NCBI GenBank assembly: GCA_031291755.1
Contig: JARLIK010000026.1
Span: 27,789-91,788, forward strand
Direction of reading: 5' to 3'
DNA length: 64,000 bases
Source: Acidocella sp.
GTDB taxonomy: Bacteria; Pseudomonadota; Alphaproteobacteria; Acetobacterales; Acetobacteraceae
Below, piece by piece: positions 38,430 to 46,406 of this stretch (positions within the stretch are counted from its first letter, which is position 1; each line of letters starts with the position of its first letter). The notes under the pieces are model-generated. The model saw only the letters and a program-made list of their open reading frames with translations. It did no database searches and was not told the DNA's origin. Position numbers and translations under genes: made by a program.

Positions 38430-38434
38430 GAAGG

Positions 38435-39793
38435 CTACATAGTACGTCCGGCTGATTTTTCGAGATCGATACCGGTGGTATCTTTGGTGGTCAGGATGGC
38501 GACCATCGCCATGGCTGCGTATCCCATCACCATCAGGCCGATGTAGATGTAGGCGTGTTGTATGCCCACAGCGTGCAGGATCAGACCGGCAACGATCGGA
38601 ATCAGCCCTCCGCCGTACACCTGGCTGATCTGGTAGGCGGCGCTGGCACCGGAAGCACGGTAACGGGTGGGGAAGTTTTCGGTGTAGAAGGTGGGAATGG
38701 CACCATAGCCGAAGCCGAATACAAAGCCGAAACCGATGACGTCAGCCAATACCGCGAGCCAGAAGTTACCTGTATTGATGAGGTAAAAATATGGGATCGC
38801 GAAGATAAAAAACGTGACAGCAGAGATCAGCAGCACGGTGCGGCGGTTGATATAGTCGGCCAAAAACGAGCCGATGATCATGAACACCAGCATGAAGGCG
38901 GCCGCGATCAACCCGATTTCAAGGGCTTGCTCGGCCGGGAAGCCGACGGCTTTCATATAGCCGGTGCCGAACACGAAGGAGAGAAAAAACGCGCCGCCGA
39001 ACATGGCGTTGACGACCGAGGTACGCAGGATCCGTAGTGGCATTTCCCGCCAGACCGCATTGGCCGGAAACTCGAGCGTGGCGCCGCCCGCGGTGAATTT
39101 CTCAAACACGAAGCTTTCCTCGGTGCGGTTCCGGATGATGATACCGACGATGGCGACCAGAAAGCCAATATAAAAGAAAATTCGCCAGCCCCAGGCGATA
39201 AAATCTGCTGGTGACATCAAGGATTTAACGAAAATAACCGATCCGAAGCCCAGCAGCAGCCCAAGGGGGATGGCAAAGCCGACCCAGGCGCCCCAGAAGG
39301 CACGGTATTTGGAATGCGCTGCTTGCTCAACAACCCAGGTGGAGGCGGTGCCGAATTCGCCGCCAAAGCTGATGCCCTGCGCGAGACGGAAGAAGATGAG
39401 TAAAACAGGTGCCAGAACGCCGATGCTGTCGTAGGTTGGGGTCAGGCCGATCAGGAGTGTTGCAACACCCATCAGCATCAAGGCATAGACCATGGCGTTT
39501 TTGCGGCCATGGCGGTCGGCGATATTGCCAAAAATATAGGCGCCAAGCGGGCGGATGATGATGCCCAGGCCATACACGCCGATGGCGGCGGCAACGGCGG
39601 CCAGGCCGGGCAGTTTGAAGAACACCCCACCCCATACAGTGGCGGCGATGACGCCGGTTACCAGGAAGTCGTACTGCTCAATGATCGAGCCGATGATGCT
39701 GGCGAAAGCGACTTTGAAAATCTGAGCATCAGTTGGATTGCCGCTGACGGCTACTTTAGATGATGATGTCGGCATGACGAAACTTCCCCCCAT
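38435..39793 (-). CDS. tcuC: MFS metabolite:proton symporter (TcuC/citrate-type)
   Basis: A 452-residue major facilitator with twelve predicted membrane segments, of the metabolite:H+ symporter (ShiA/CitA/KgtP) group. YDFLVTGVIAATVWGGVFF in segment 1, the loop FGNIADRHGRKNAMVYALML (G-x-x-x-D-R-x-G-R-K signature) and AQGISFGGEFGTASTWVVEQA in segment 4 are typical. It is the first gene of the tcu unit and probably imports the tricarboxylate oxidised by TcuA. A regulator of the LysR TcuR type is not found beside it. Confidence 0.85.
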   Translation of the reverse strand: MGGSFVMPTSSSKVAVSGNPTDAQIFKVAFASIIGSIIEQYDFLVTGVIAATVWGGVFFKLPGLAAVAAAIGVYGLGIIIRPLGAYIFGNIADRHGRKNAMVYALMLMGVATLLIGLTPTYDSIGVLAPVLLIFFRLAQGISFGGEFGTASTWVVEQAAHSKYRAFWGAWVGFAIPLGLLLGFGSVIFVKSLMSPADFIAWGWRIFFYIGFLVAIVGIIIRNRTEESFVFEKFTAGGATLEFPANAVWREMPLRILRTSVVNAMFGGAFFLSFVFGTGYMKAVGFPAEQALEIGLIAAAFMLVFMIIGSFLADYINRRTVLLISAVTFFIFAIPYFYLINTGNFWLAVLADVIGFGFVFGFGYGAIPTFYTENFPTRYRASGASAAYQISQVYGGGLIPIVAGLILHAVGIQHAYIYIGLMVMGYAAMAMVAILTTKDTTGIDLEKSAGRTM

Positions 39794-39976
39794 ATGAAAA
39801 TACCAATTCCGGCGTTAACACGCTCTTTTGATAAGATATTAAGATAGCTGGTACTGGCGATACGATCAAGCGACGACGTTGCCATTGCAGACGTAACGCG
39901 CCATCAGGTCTCTACGGTGCAATGCTGCCTACTGGCAGCAGTTGCTTTCTGTTACAAAAAGGGTTGATGCCTTGGC

Positions 39977-41032
39977 TTAGGGGTGTTCAAGTTCGGTGAA
40001 CCAGTCGGTTGGCAACTCATGGCCAAGCTTAGCGGCCCGGGCTTTGGCATAAACCACTGCCCCGGCTGCCGCGAACTGAAACCCCAGTCCGACGGCGTTC
40101 AAAAAACATGTGACCTGTGCGTCTCCGGAACGGCCAACCGCAGTTCCAGTGATCAGCTCCGGCAGCGTCGGCAGGCTGGAAACATCGTAGGAATGTTTGC
40201 CGCTTTTGCCAGGGACGTCCAGACCCTTGGTAACAGCGTGCTGTGGGGTGCCATCATGTGAATGCACGGCGATACGATCGGCGCGGCGAAAAACCGTAGG
40301 TTCGATTTCAGGACCCTTAATGGAGCTGATATGCATACCCGGCTCAACCCAGCGTTCAAAAAATACTGGTTCGATGGCGCTGGTGGCGCAGAGCACAATA
40401 TCGGCGCCGCTGACGGCCTCTTCAGGTGTATTAACCGCAGTAACGGCGATGCCCAGAGCTGCTGTCATTTCCGCGGCAAATATCCGGCGGTTTTGCGCGT
40501 TCGGGCTGAAACAGAGCACTTTTGAGATGCTGCGGGCGGCGGCGGCGGCGGCAAGTTGCGTGCCCGCTTGCCAGCCGCTACCCAGAATACCAACTGAGGT
40601 GGCGTTCTGCCGCGCCATGTATTTTACCCCCAGCCCGTTGGTGGCGCCTACCCGGATGCGCTGCATGACCCCATCCGGAAATATCGCCAAAGGCTCACCG
40701 GTTTCACTGGAGAATAGCAGAACCAAACCAACGTAGCGCCCGCCGGGCGCTGCCGGAACTTTGACGCGCCGCTTGGTGTTGCCGACTTTTGGCCACGTTA
40801 CGATATCGGACTTAATGCGTACGGCGGCGATGCTGCGATTCGGTAAAATGCCATCCATACATTTCAAACTATATAAATGATCCGCCTTGCTGGTCGGCGT
40901 CTGCATATCAATGCCGGCACCGGTGACAGCCCGGCCATTTGCAAGTTCACGATAGGCATCCTCGAGAGCCTCCATACATTCAGGCACTGTCAGCAACTTT
41001 GCGATATCGTCGTTTGAGAGAATCAAAGTCAT
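39977..41032 (-). CDS. Ornithine cyclodeaminase / mu-crystallin family protein
   Basis: A 351-residue NAD(P)-binding protein. LILSNDDIAKLLTVPECMEALEDAY at the start, GLVLLFSSETGEPLAIFPDGVMQRIRVGATNG in the substrate domain, and the Rossmann motif VGILGSGWQAGTQLAAAA are characteristic. Members act as ornithine cyclodeaminases, ketimine reductases or alanine dehydrogenases, so the substrate is open. It is divergently transcribed from the Rieske/amidohydrolase operon, across a 170-base gap, and could share its regulation and pathway. Confidence 0.87.
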   Translation of the reverse strand: MTLILSNDDIAKLLTVPECMEALEDAYRELANGRAVTGAGIDMQTPTSKADHLYSLKCMDGILPNRSIAAVRIKSDIVTWPKVGNTKRRVKVPAAPGGRYVGLVLLFSSETGEPLAIFPDGVMQRIRVGATNGLGVKYMARQNATSVGILGSGWQAGTQLAAAAAARSISKVLCFSPNAQNRRIFAAEMTAALGIAVTAVNTPEEAVSGADIVLCATSAIEPVFFERWVEPGMHISSIKGPEIEPTVFRRADRIAVHSHDGTPQHAVTKGLDVPGKSGKHSYDVSSLPTLPELITGTAVGRSGDAQVTCFLNAVGLGFQFAAAGAVVYAKARAAKLGHELPTDWFTELEHP

Positions 41033-41203
41033 ATCAGATCGCTCCTTCTATAAACCTGTGCGACCAGCGCACTGGTTGTCTGCTTTGGCGGGTGCTTAAC
41101 GTGTATTGCGGAAGTCTGTTGTCAAAATGGGGCGCTTGCAAGATCTGGTAAATTGGTATAGATCAATACTAAATTGAATAATACTGTTTATAAGCGGGTG
41201 GAT

Positions 41204-41569
41204 ATGGTCGATGTTCTAGTATGCCGGCATGGCGAGATGGCCGACGGTGATGTTAGGATTGTAGCTGCGGGACCGAAAGAAGCGGGAGTATTCCGCCATA
41301 ATGGTCAGTATTTTGCATATCGGAATATCTGTCCGCACCAGGGCGGGCCGGTATGCGAAGGTCTGGTCATCCCAAAAGTTCTTGCGGTGATCGGGCCAGA
41401 TAAGAAATTTCACGGCAACAGCTACGATGAGAGCAAGATGCATTTCGTCTGCCCATGGCATGGCTATGAATATCAACTCGAGACCGGCGTTTGCGCTGCT
41501 GATCCGGCATTGCGTCTGCAAAAATATAATGTGGTAGAGCGCGAAGGCGCTGTTTATGTCGAGCTTTGA
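41204..41569 (+). CDS. Rieske [2Fe-2S] ferredoxin-like protein
   Basis: A 121-residue Rieske protein with both cluster motifs: CPHQGGPVCEG (CxH) and CPWHGYEYQLETG (CxxH). Between them is a longer insertion than in simple ferredoxins (VIPKVLAVIGPDKKFHGNSYDESKM). The ATG at 41204 fits the family; in-frame GTG and TTG codons upstream are possible. There is no oxygenase alpha subunit beside it. The next gene overlaps by 14 bases and the amidohydrolase follows, so all three are likely co-translated. It may deliver electrons to, or regulate, an enzyme of this unassigned pathway. Confidence 0.85.
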   Translation: MVDVLVCRHGEMADGDVRIVAAGPKEAGVFRHNGQYFAYRNICPHQGGPVCEGLVIPKVLAVIGPDKKFHGNSYDESKMHFVCPWHGYEYQLETGVCAADPALRLQKYNVVEREGAVYVEL

Positions 41570-41825
41570 TACGCAGTCCCTGCAACAAGCTTTAGCGGCA
41601 GGTGAGATTGATAAGATTTTAAATGACGATCTTGCCCGCATTTTTCAAGCAGCGGTTAAATTGTTTGCCCAGCGATTCCAGGCTAGCGAGATCGACACGC
41701 CATTTGCGAATGTCACCAACGTTACCGCCACCGAGGTGGCCATTACCTGCACGGCTATGCTGGAAGCCGTGAACATCCAGCTATTTGAGTTGGGGCTCTG
41801 GCAGTCCTGGCAAGGCGCAGCTTAG
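41556..41825 (+). CDS. Small protein of unknown function between Rieske and amidohydrolase genes
   Basis: An 89-residue mostly helical protein (SLQQALAAGEIDKILNDDLA, then LFAQRFQASEIDTPFANVTN and VTATEVAITCTAMLEAVNIQ). No family is recognised. It overlaps the Rieske gene by 14 bases and ends 17 bases before the amidohydrolase, so selection for coupled translation is likely. The size and helical character would suit an accessory or assembly subunit, but this is only inference. Confidence 0.7.
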   Translation: MSSFDTQSLQQALAAGEIDKILNDDLARIFQAAVKLFAQRFQASEIDTPFANVTNVTATEVAITCTAMLEAVNIQLFELGLWQSWQGAA

Positions 41826-41842
41826 GGCTTTCAAAGGATCAT

Positions 41843-43081
41843 ATGATGGATCAACTGACCGGAAACTTTCCCCCTCAATATCGTGAGCCCGCACGGGAAG
41901 AATTTACAACCTCCACGTTGCTGCGCAATGCAAAAAAACAAGCTGAGGTAAGAAATTACAAGGATTTTCTTATCGTCGATGTCGACTCGCATCATTATGA
42001 AACCGAGCATCTTAGCGAGATATTAAAATATTGCGATGATCCAACCATCCGGCAACTCGCGAGCGGTAAAGCCTCAATTGGGCGTTCCAGCCTATCGCCA
42101 ACCCAACTCGGGTTTCAGGACATGGGAGGCCGTATTCCGCGCTATGTGAAACGCCGGAATGAAAAAACGCCCGAAGGTCCGCACCGCGATGTTTCGCTGG
42201 CCAAATACTGGATGGATGCGATGGGTGTCGATATTGCCTGCCTTTTTCCAAATCAGATGCTGCATTTGGGCATGCACCCGCAGGTAGAAATGGAAGTGGC
42301 TTTGGCACGGGCCTATAACCGCTGGATGGTGGAGCGGGTTTTATGCAACGAGCCGCGCCTATGTTCGATGCTGTATCTTCCGTTGAACTCGCCAGATGAT
42401 GCGCTACAAATGATCAAGGATTTTGGCGATAAGAAAGGCGTGACCGGCCTCATGGTTACCGCCAGCCGGTACCGTCCTGTGTTCGATAACGCGTTCATGA
42501 AGGTTTATGCTGAATTGGAAGAGCGTAACCTGCCGCTATCATTCCATGCGGGTTATAATTGGAACGACCAGGCGATGTCGCAGCTCAACCGATTTATTTC
42601 CATTCACGCGCTGGGCTTTACCTTCTTCAACATAATCCATATGACCAACTGGATTGTAAATGGTCTGCCGGAGTTATTCCCAAAGCTCAAGGTGATGTGG
42701 ATTGAAAGCGGCCTTGCCTGGATACCGTTTGTTATGCAGCGCTTAGATAATGAATATATGATGCGCTCCTCTGAAGCGCCTTTGCTCAAACGCAAGCCGA
42801 GTGATTATATGCGGGAGATGTTCTATTCATCCCAGCCGATGGAAATGGTGAATAATAAATCCATGCTGGAGGAAACCTTCAAAATGATAAACGCCGAAAC
42901 GCAATTGCTTTATTCATCGGATTATCCGCATTGGGATATGGATTTGCCGAGCACGATCTATGATCTGCCGTTCCTCAGTGAAACAGCGAAGCGCAATATA
43001 CTGGGTGAAAATGCCCGCAAATTATTCAAGTTGGAGCCGATTTTTTCGGAAACCAAGCTGGCCGCCCGGGCTAAAACCTGA
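41843..43081 (+). CDS. Amidohydrolase (ACMSD-like, amidohydrolase_2 type)
   Basis: A 412-residue TIM-barrel metal enzyme. Metal/active-site regions visible are IVDVDSHHYE (near residue 45, in place of the usual HxH), LPLSFHAGYNW, IHMTNWIVNGLPELFPKLKVMWIESGLAWIPF and the final LYSSDYPHWDMDLPS with the conserved Asp. The order matches ACMSD-related decarboxylases and hydrolases acting on aromatic acids. Because the first motif departs from HxH, activity or metal choice may differ. AAAGGATC lies before the start. It is the third gene of the Rieske operon and is followed by a MarR repressor on the other strand. Confidence 0.85.
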   Translation: MMDQLTGNFPPQYREPAREEFTTSTLLRNAKKQAEVRNYKDFLIVDVDSHHYETEHLSEILKYCDDPTIRQLASGKASIGRSSLSPTQLGFQDMGGRIPRYVKRRNEKTPEGPHRDVSLAKYWMDAMGVDIACLFPNQMLHLGMHPQVEMEVALARAYNRWMVERVLCNEPRLCSMLYLPLNSPDDALQMIKDFGDKKGVTGLMVTASRYRPVFDNAFMKVYAELEERNLPLSFHAGYNWNDQAMSQLNRFISIHALGFTFFNIIHMTNWIVNGLPELFPKLKVMWIESGLAWIPFVMQRLDNEYMMRSSEAPLLKRKPSDYMREMFYSSQPMEMVNNKSMLEETFKMINAETQLLYSSDYPHWDMDLPSTIYDLPFLSETAKRNILGENARKLFKLEPIFSETKLAARAKT

Positions 43082-43088
43082 AAGTTTG

Positions 43089-43598
43089 TTACGGTGTTAT
43101 TTTTTTTTTCACGATGGCGGTAGTGGGCGGGCTCAGATTGGTGATTATTTTTTCGAGGACATTGATAAATATATCGACATGCGTCTTATCAACATCCGCG
43201 AGGGCAATTTGTGCAACACGCTGGGCTGAGGGCCGTACTGCGTCTTGTAACGCCCGGCCAGCGGCAGTTAACGTGATATGAACCTTGCGCCGGTCGGCCG
43301 CGCTGCGGGTTCGGGTGATCAGCTTTTTCGCTTCGAGCGTATTGAAGACAACCGTCGAGGAGGCTTTTTCAACACCCACAAGTTGCGAAATTTCGTTCTG
43401 TGTCAGCCCTTCAATTTCCCAAATGAATCGCAAATGCAAAAATTGCTGCAAGTTGAGTTTAAAAGGAATCAATTGCTGCTGCAGCGCCTGGTTATAGGCG
43501 CGCAATGCACCGCGCAACGTGGCGCCGACGCTGCGCTTAAATGGCCTGTTGTTTGGTTTAGACGGCGGGCGTTGTATCGGATGAGTGATGGTCGTCAT
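43089..43598 (-). CDS. MarR family transcriptional regulator
   Basis: A 169-residue winged-helix regulator. QFLHLRFIWEIEGLTQNEISQLVGVEKASSTVVFNTLEAKKLITRTRSAADRRKVHITLTAAG runs through the recognition helix and the wing with the DxRxxxv-type motif. I take the ATG at 43598 (MTTITHPIQ); the frame is open up to 43676, but that would leave four bases to the divergent aldehyde dehydrogenase and the extra residues look non-coding. Located between the amidohydrolase and the dehydrogenase, it probably senses an aromatic ligand and controls both. Confidence 0.87.
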   Translation of the reverse strand: MTTITHPIQRPPSKPNNRPFKRSVGATLRGALRAYNQALQQQLIPFKLNLQQFLHLRFIWEIEGLTQNEISQLVGVEKASSTVVFNTLEAKKLITRTRSAADRRKVHITLTAAGRALQDAVRPSAQRVAQIALADVDKTHVDIFINVLEKIITNLSPPTTAIVKKKITP

Positions 43599-43679
43599 GA
43601 TGGTTTTCTGTGTAACATCTATCTGGATTCGCGTCGCACAAAAAAGCCCGCCGGGACATAAAATGAGGGAAGGCAAAAC

Positions 43680-45137
43680 ATGCCAAACGACAATATCGCA
43701 ACCAAGCTGCTGATTGATGGTGAACTGGTGGAGGCCACCGGCAATGAGCGTCTGCCCTCGGTAAATCCTGCCAACGAAGAGATCATCGGCTCGTCCCCGT
43801 CTGCCGGTAAAGCCGATGTTGAGCGTGCGGTGGCGGCGGCGCAGAAAGCAGCGCCGCTCTGGGCCACCTTATCGGTTCGGGAGCGGATAAAATATGTGCG
43901 CGCCATCGCTGCCGGGTTACAGGCGCGGGCTGATGAGTTGCTGAAAATCGAGGTGCTGGACACAGGCAACACCATCAACAAGGCCTGGGGCGATATCAGT
44001 TCGGCTGGTGAAGCGCTGGAATATTATGCCGGCCTCGGGTTGGAGTTGAAAGGCGAGACGATTCCTGCCAGCGCCAATAATTTGCATATAACGCTGCGTG
44101 AGCCTTACGGCGTTGTGGGGCGCATTATTCCGTTCAATCATCCCATTAAATTTGCTGCCAACAGCCTGGCCGCTCCGCTGATGGCGGGAAACTGCGTGGT
44201 GCTGAAGCCGCCTGAGCAAAGCCCGCTTTCAGCCGGCGTTCTGGCGGAAATCTGCCGCGAGGTGCTGCCGCGTGGGGTGGCCAATATCGTGACAGGGTTG
44301 GGGTCAGCGACCGGCGACGTGATCGTCCGCCATCCGGCGATCAAGCGTATCGGATTCACCGGCTCTGTGACAACAGGCATGGCGATTCAACGAGCCGCCG
44401 CCGAAACATGCGTGAAGCATGTATCATTGGAACTTGGCGGTAAAAACCCGATGATTGTGTATCCTGATATCGACCCTGACCTGGCCGCGCAAACTGCGGT
44501 CGGCGGTATGAACTTCGCGTGGGCCGGTCAGTCATGCGGTTCGTCGAGCCGGATTTTGGTGCATGAATCACTGTACGATGCTGTGCTCAAGCGCATCGTC
44601 GAACGTGTCGCTGCCCTACGTTTGGGTGATCCATTGGATCCACAGGCCCAGATGGGACCAGTGAATTCCGAGCGTCATTATGAGCGCGTTTGCCGCTATA
44701 TAGGCTTTGGCAATGCTGACGGTGCCAAGCTGATGGCTGGTGGCAAGCGGCCACCGGGTAAGTTGTTTGAGCGTGGCTATTGGCTGCAGCCGACGGTATT
44801 CGCCGACGTGATGCCATCCATGCGCATCGCCCGTGAGGAGATTTTTGGCCCGGTATTGTCGGTATTCAAATGGAAAGATGAAGCCGAAGCCTTCGCCATT
44901 GCCAACAGTACCGACTACGGATTGACCGCCTCGATATTAACCAATGATCTAAACACTGCCCTACGCGCCGCCCGCGCCGTGCAGTCAGGCTATGTGTGGA
45001 TCAATGGAGCTTCTGGACATTTCTATGGCACGCCGTTTGGAGGCCACAAGAACAGTGGTCTGGGCAATGAGGAAGGTATTGAGGAACTATATAGCTACAC
45101 CCAAAATAAAACCATTCATATCATGCTGAAGTTATAA
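43680..45137 (+). CDS. NAD(P)-dependent aldehyde dehydrogenase
   Basis: A 485-residue ALDH-superfamily enzyme. PFNHPIKFAANSLAAPLMAGNC, the nucleotide site IGFTGSVTTGMAIQRA, the general base region VSLELGGKNPMIV and the catalytic cysteine in FAWAGQSCGSSSRILVHES are present, with REEIFGPVLSVFKW and PFGGHKNSGLGNEEGIEEL near the end. GAGGGAAGG precedes the ATG. Betaine-aldehyde/semialdehyde dehydrogenases are closest in look. It likely acts with the neighbouring amidohydrolase pathway under the MarR regulator; substrate unknown. Confidence 0.92.
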   Translation: MPNDNIATKLLIDGELVEATGNERLPSVNPANEEIIGSSPSAGKADVERAVAAAQKAAPLWATLSVRERIKYVRAIAAGLQARADELLKIEVLDTGNTINKAWGDISSAGEALEYYAGLGLELKGETIPASANNLHITLREPYGVVGRIIPFNHPIKFAANSLAAPLMAGNCVVLKPPEQSPLSAGVLAEICREVLPRGVANIVTGLGSATGDVIVRHPAIKRIGFTGSVTTGMAIQRAAAETCVKHVSLELGGKNPMIVYPDIDPDLAAQTAVGGMNFAWAGQSCGSSSRILVHESLYDAVLKRIVERVAALRLGDPLDPQAQMGPVNSERHYERVCRYIGFGNADGAKLMAGGKRPPGKLFERGYWLQPTVFADVMPSMRIAREEIFGPVLSVFKWKDEAEAFAIANSTDYGLTASILTNDLNTALRAARAVQSGYVWINGASGHFYGTPFGGHKNSGLGNEEGIEELYSYTQNKTIHIMLKL

Positions 45138-45145
45138 CGAAAAAT

Positions 45146-45592
45146 CTATTGCTGGGCGCGAACGAAGGTAATCAACGGACCGCCATCCAACGATTGCATG
45201 ACGAAGCTGTCCGGTGAGGAGAAGTGATAATGGTCATATTCATCCGTGGGCACAGTGGTTTTGCTAGTGGCGGTGTGTTTCATGATATGTAATGAAAGCA
45301 CGCCTTGGTTGGGGTCGGCCTGATAGGTCCCCTGTTCTTGTAATGCACCGATCATGCGTCCGGCGGCAGGACCGTTGCCGTATCGGCTCTCGGTGATTGA
45401 GCTGAACTGGCCGTTGGGCTGAAAAATCTGTTCCATTGAAATCAGAACCTGGAGCCCCCCGGCGCCGGGCATTGTAACCTGGCCGCGCCAGACGCCGAAG
45501 AGCGAGGTGTCCTGCGCGTAAGCAGGCAATGTTATAACGCTCAGGATGACGGCGCCAATTAGCATGTTCCGAATGGCTTTCATTAGTCTCAC
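45146..45592 (-). CDS. Secreted protein of unknown function
   Basis: A 148-residue protein with a clear signal peptide (MLIGAVILSVITLPAYAQD, cleavage after AYA near residue 26). The mature part is beta-rich (LFGVWRGQVTMPGAGGLQVL, MEQIFQPNGQFSSITESRYG), resembling small lipocalin-like or DUF-type periplasmic domains, but I cannot name a family. It stands between the aldehyde dehydrogenase and the kdp operon and has its own transcription unit. Confidence 0.75.
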   Translation of the reverse strand: MRLMKAIRNMLIGAVILSVITLPAYAQDTSLFGVWRGQVTMPGAGGLQVLISMEQIFQPNGQFSSITESRYGNGPAAGRMIGALQEQGTYQADPNQGVLSLHIMKHTATSKTTVPTDEYDHYHFSSPDSFVMQSLDGGPLITFVRAQQ

Positions 45593-45707
45593 CTTTGGGT
45601 CAGCAGCGTTTCCGATAGCTCTATTTTTATTCGATTTTTATCCGGCCGGTAAAGCATATTATTTCGTCTACGGTCCGGTCATTTGGCCGTAGATTGCTAA
45701 AATAGCC

Positions 45708-46406
45708 TTACGCCTCCGGCTGAGCCTCGGCCAGACGGTAGCCGATCCCGGGTTCTGTAATGATCATGGCAGCGGTTTTGGGCCCGAGTTTTTTGCGGAT
45801 CTGACCGACATAGACGCGCAGGTAAGCAACGTCTTCAGTATGTGCAGCGCCCCAGATGGCGGTTAAAATTTGCCGGTGGGTTAAAACCCGGCCCTGGTTG
45901 CGTGCCAGCAGCAGTAGTAGTGCGTGTTCACGCTTGGTCAACGGCAGAGGCGCGTTGTTAAGGGTGATTTTATGCAGTAGCGGGTCGATGATCATATCAC
46001 CGACGATAACGGGCTTTTCAGCATAATTCTTGCGCAGATGATGGCGCAGTGCGGTGCGAAGCCGGGCCAATAGTTCCCCAAGCGCAAAGGGTTTTTCAAC
46101 ATAGTCATCGGCGCCGCCATCGAGAGCGGCGATTTTTTCTGCCTCACGGTCGCGTGCCGATAAAATGATGACGGGCACATCGGAAAATTCCCGCAGCCGT
46201 TTTAAAACTTCATGGCCGTCCATGTCCGGTAAGCCAAGATCAAGCAAGATAGCATCAGGTGCGCGTGATGCTGCCAGCCGCAAGGCTTCATCGCCGCGCT
46301 CGGCTCGCAGATACTCGTAATTTGAGGCGCTCAAAGCCGGGTTGAGGAACCGGTGAATTTGCGGCTCATCATCGACCACCAAAATTCTGCCTTGCGTGGG
46401 GGTCAT
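45708..46406 (-). CDS. kdpE: Response regulator KdpE
   Basis: A 232-residue OmpR-type regulator that activates kdp transcription. The receiver domain has the acidic pair in VVDDEPQIHRF, the phosphoacceptor Asp in DAILLDLGLPDMDG, and the Lys in DYVEKPFALGELLARL. The C-terminal winged helix ends in HTEDVAYLRVYVGQIRKKLG and EPGIGYRL. The start overlaps the kdpD stop by four bases. A weak hairpin (TCTACGG/CCGTAGA, 45667-45693) follows the gene. Confidence 0.95.
   Translation of the reverse strand: MTPTQGRILVVDDEPQIHRFLNPALSASNYEYLRAERGDEALRLAASRAPDAILLDLGLPDMDGHEVLKRLREFSDVPVIILSARDREAEKIAALDGGADDYVEKPFALGELLARLRTALRHHLRKNYAEKPVIVGDMIIDPLLHKITLNNAPLPLTKREHALLLLLARNQGRVLTHRQILTAIWGAAHTEDVAYLRVYVGQIRKKLGPKTAAMIITEPGIGYRLAEAQPEA

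Noticed and set aside
43599..43676. Extended N-terminus for the MarR regulator
   Set aside because: It would nearly touch the divergent aldehyde dehydrogenase start, and the extra residues (with CPGGLFCATR) do not look like a MarR N-terminus.
45667..45693. Terminator of the kdp operon (TCTACGG/CCGTAGA)
   Set aside because: Seven-base arms with a 13-base loop and no T-run; too weak to list as a terminator.
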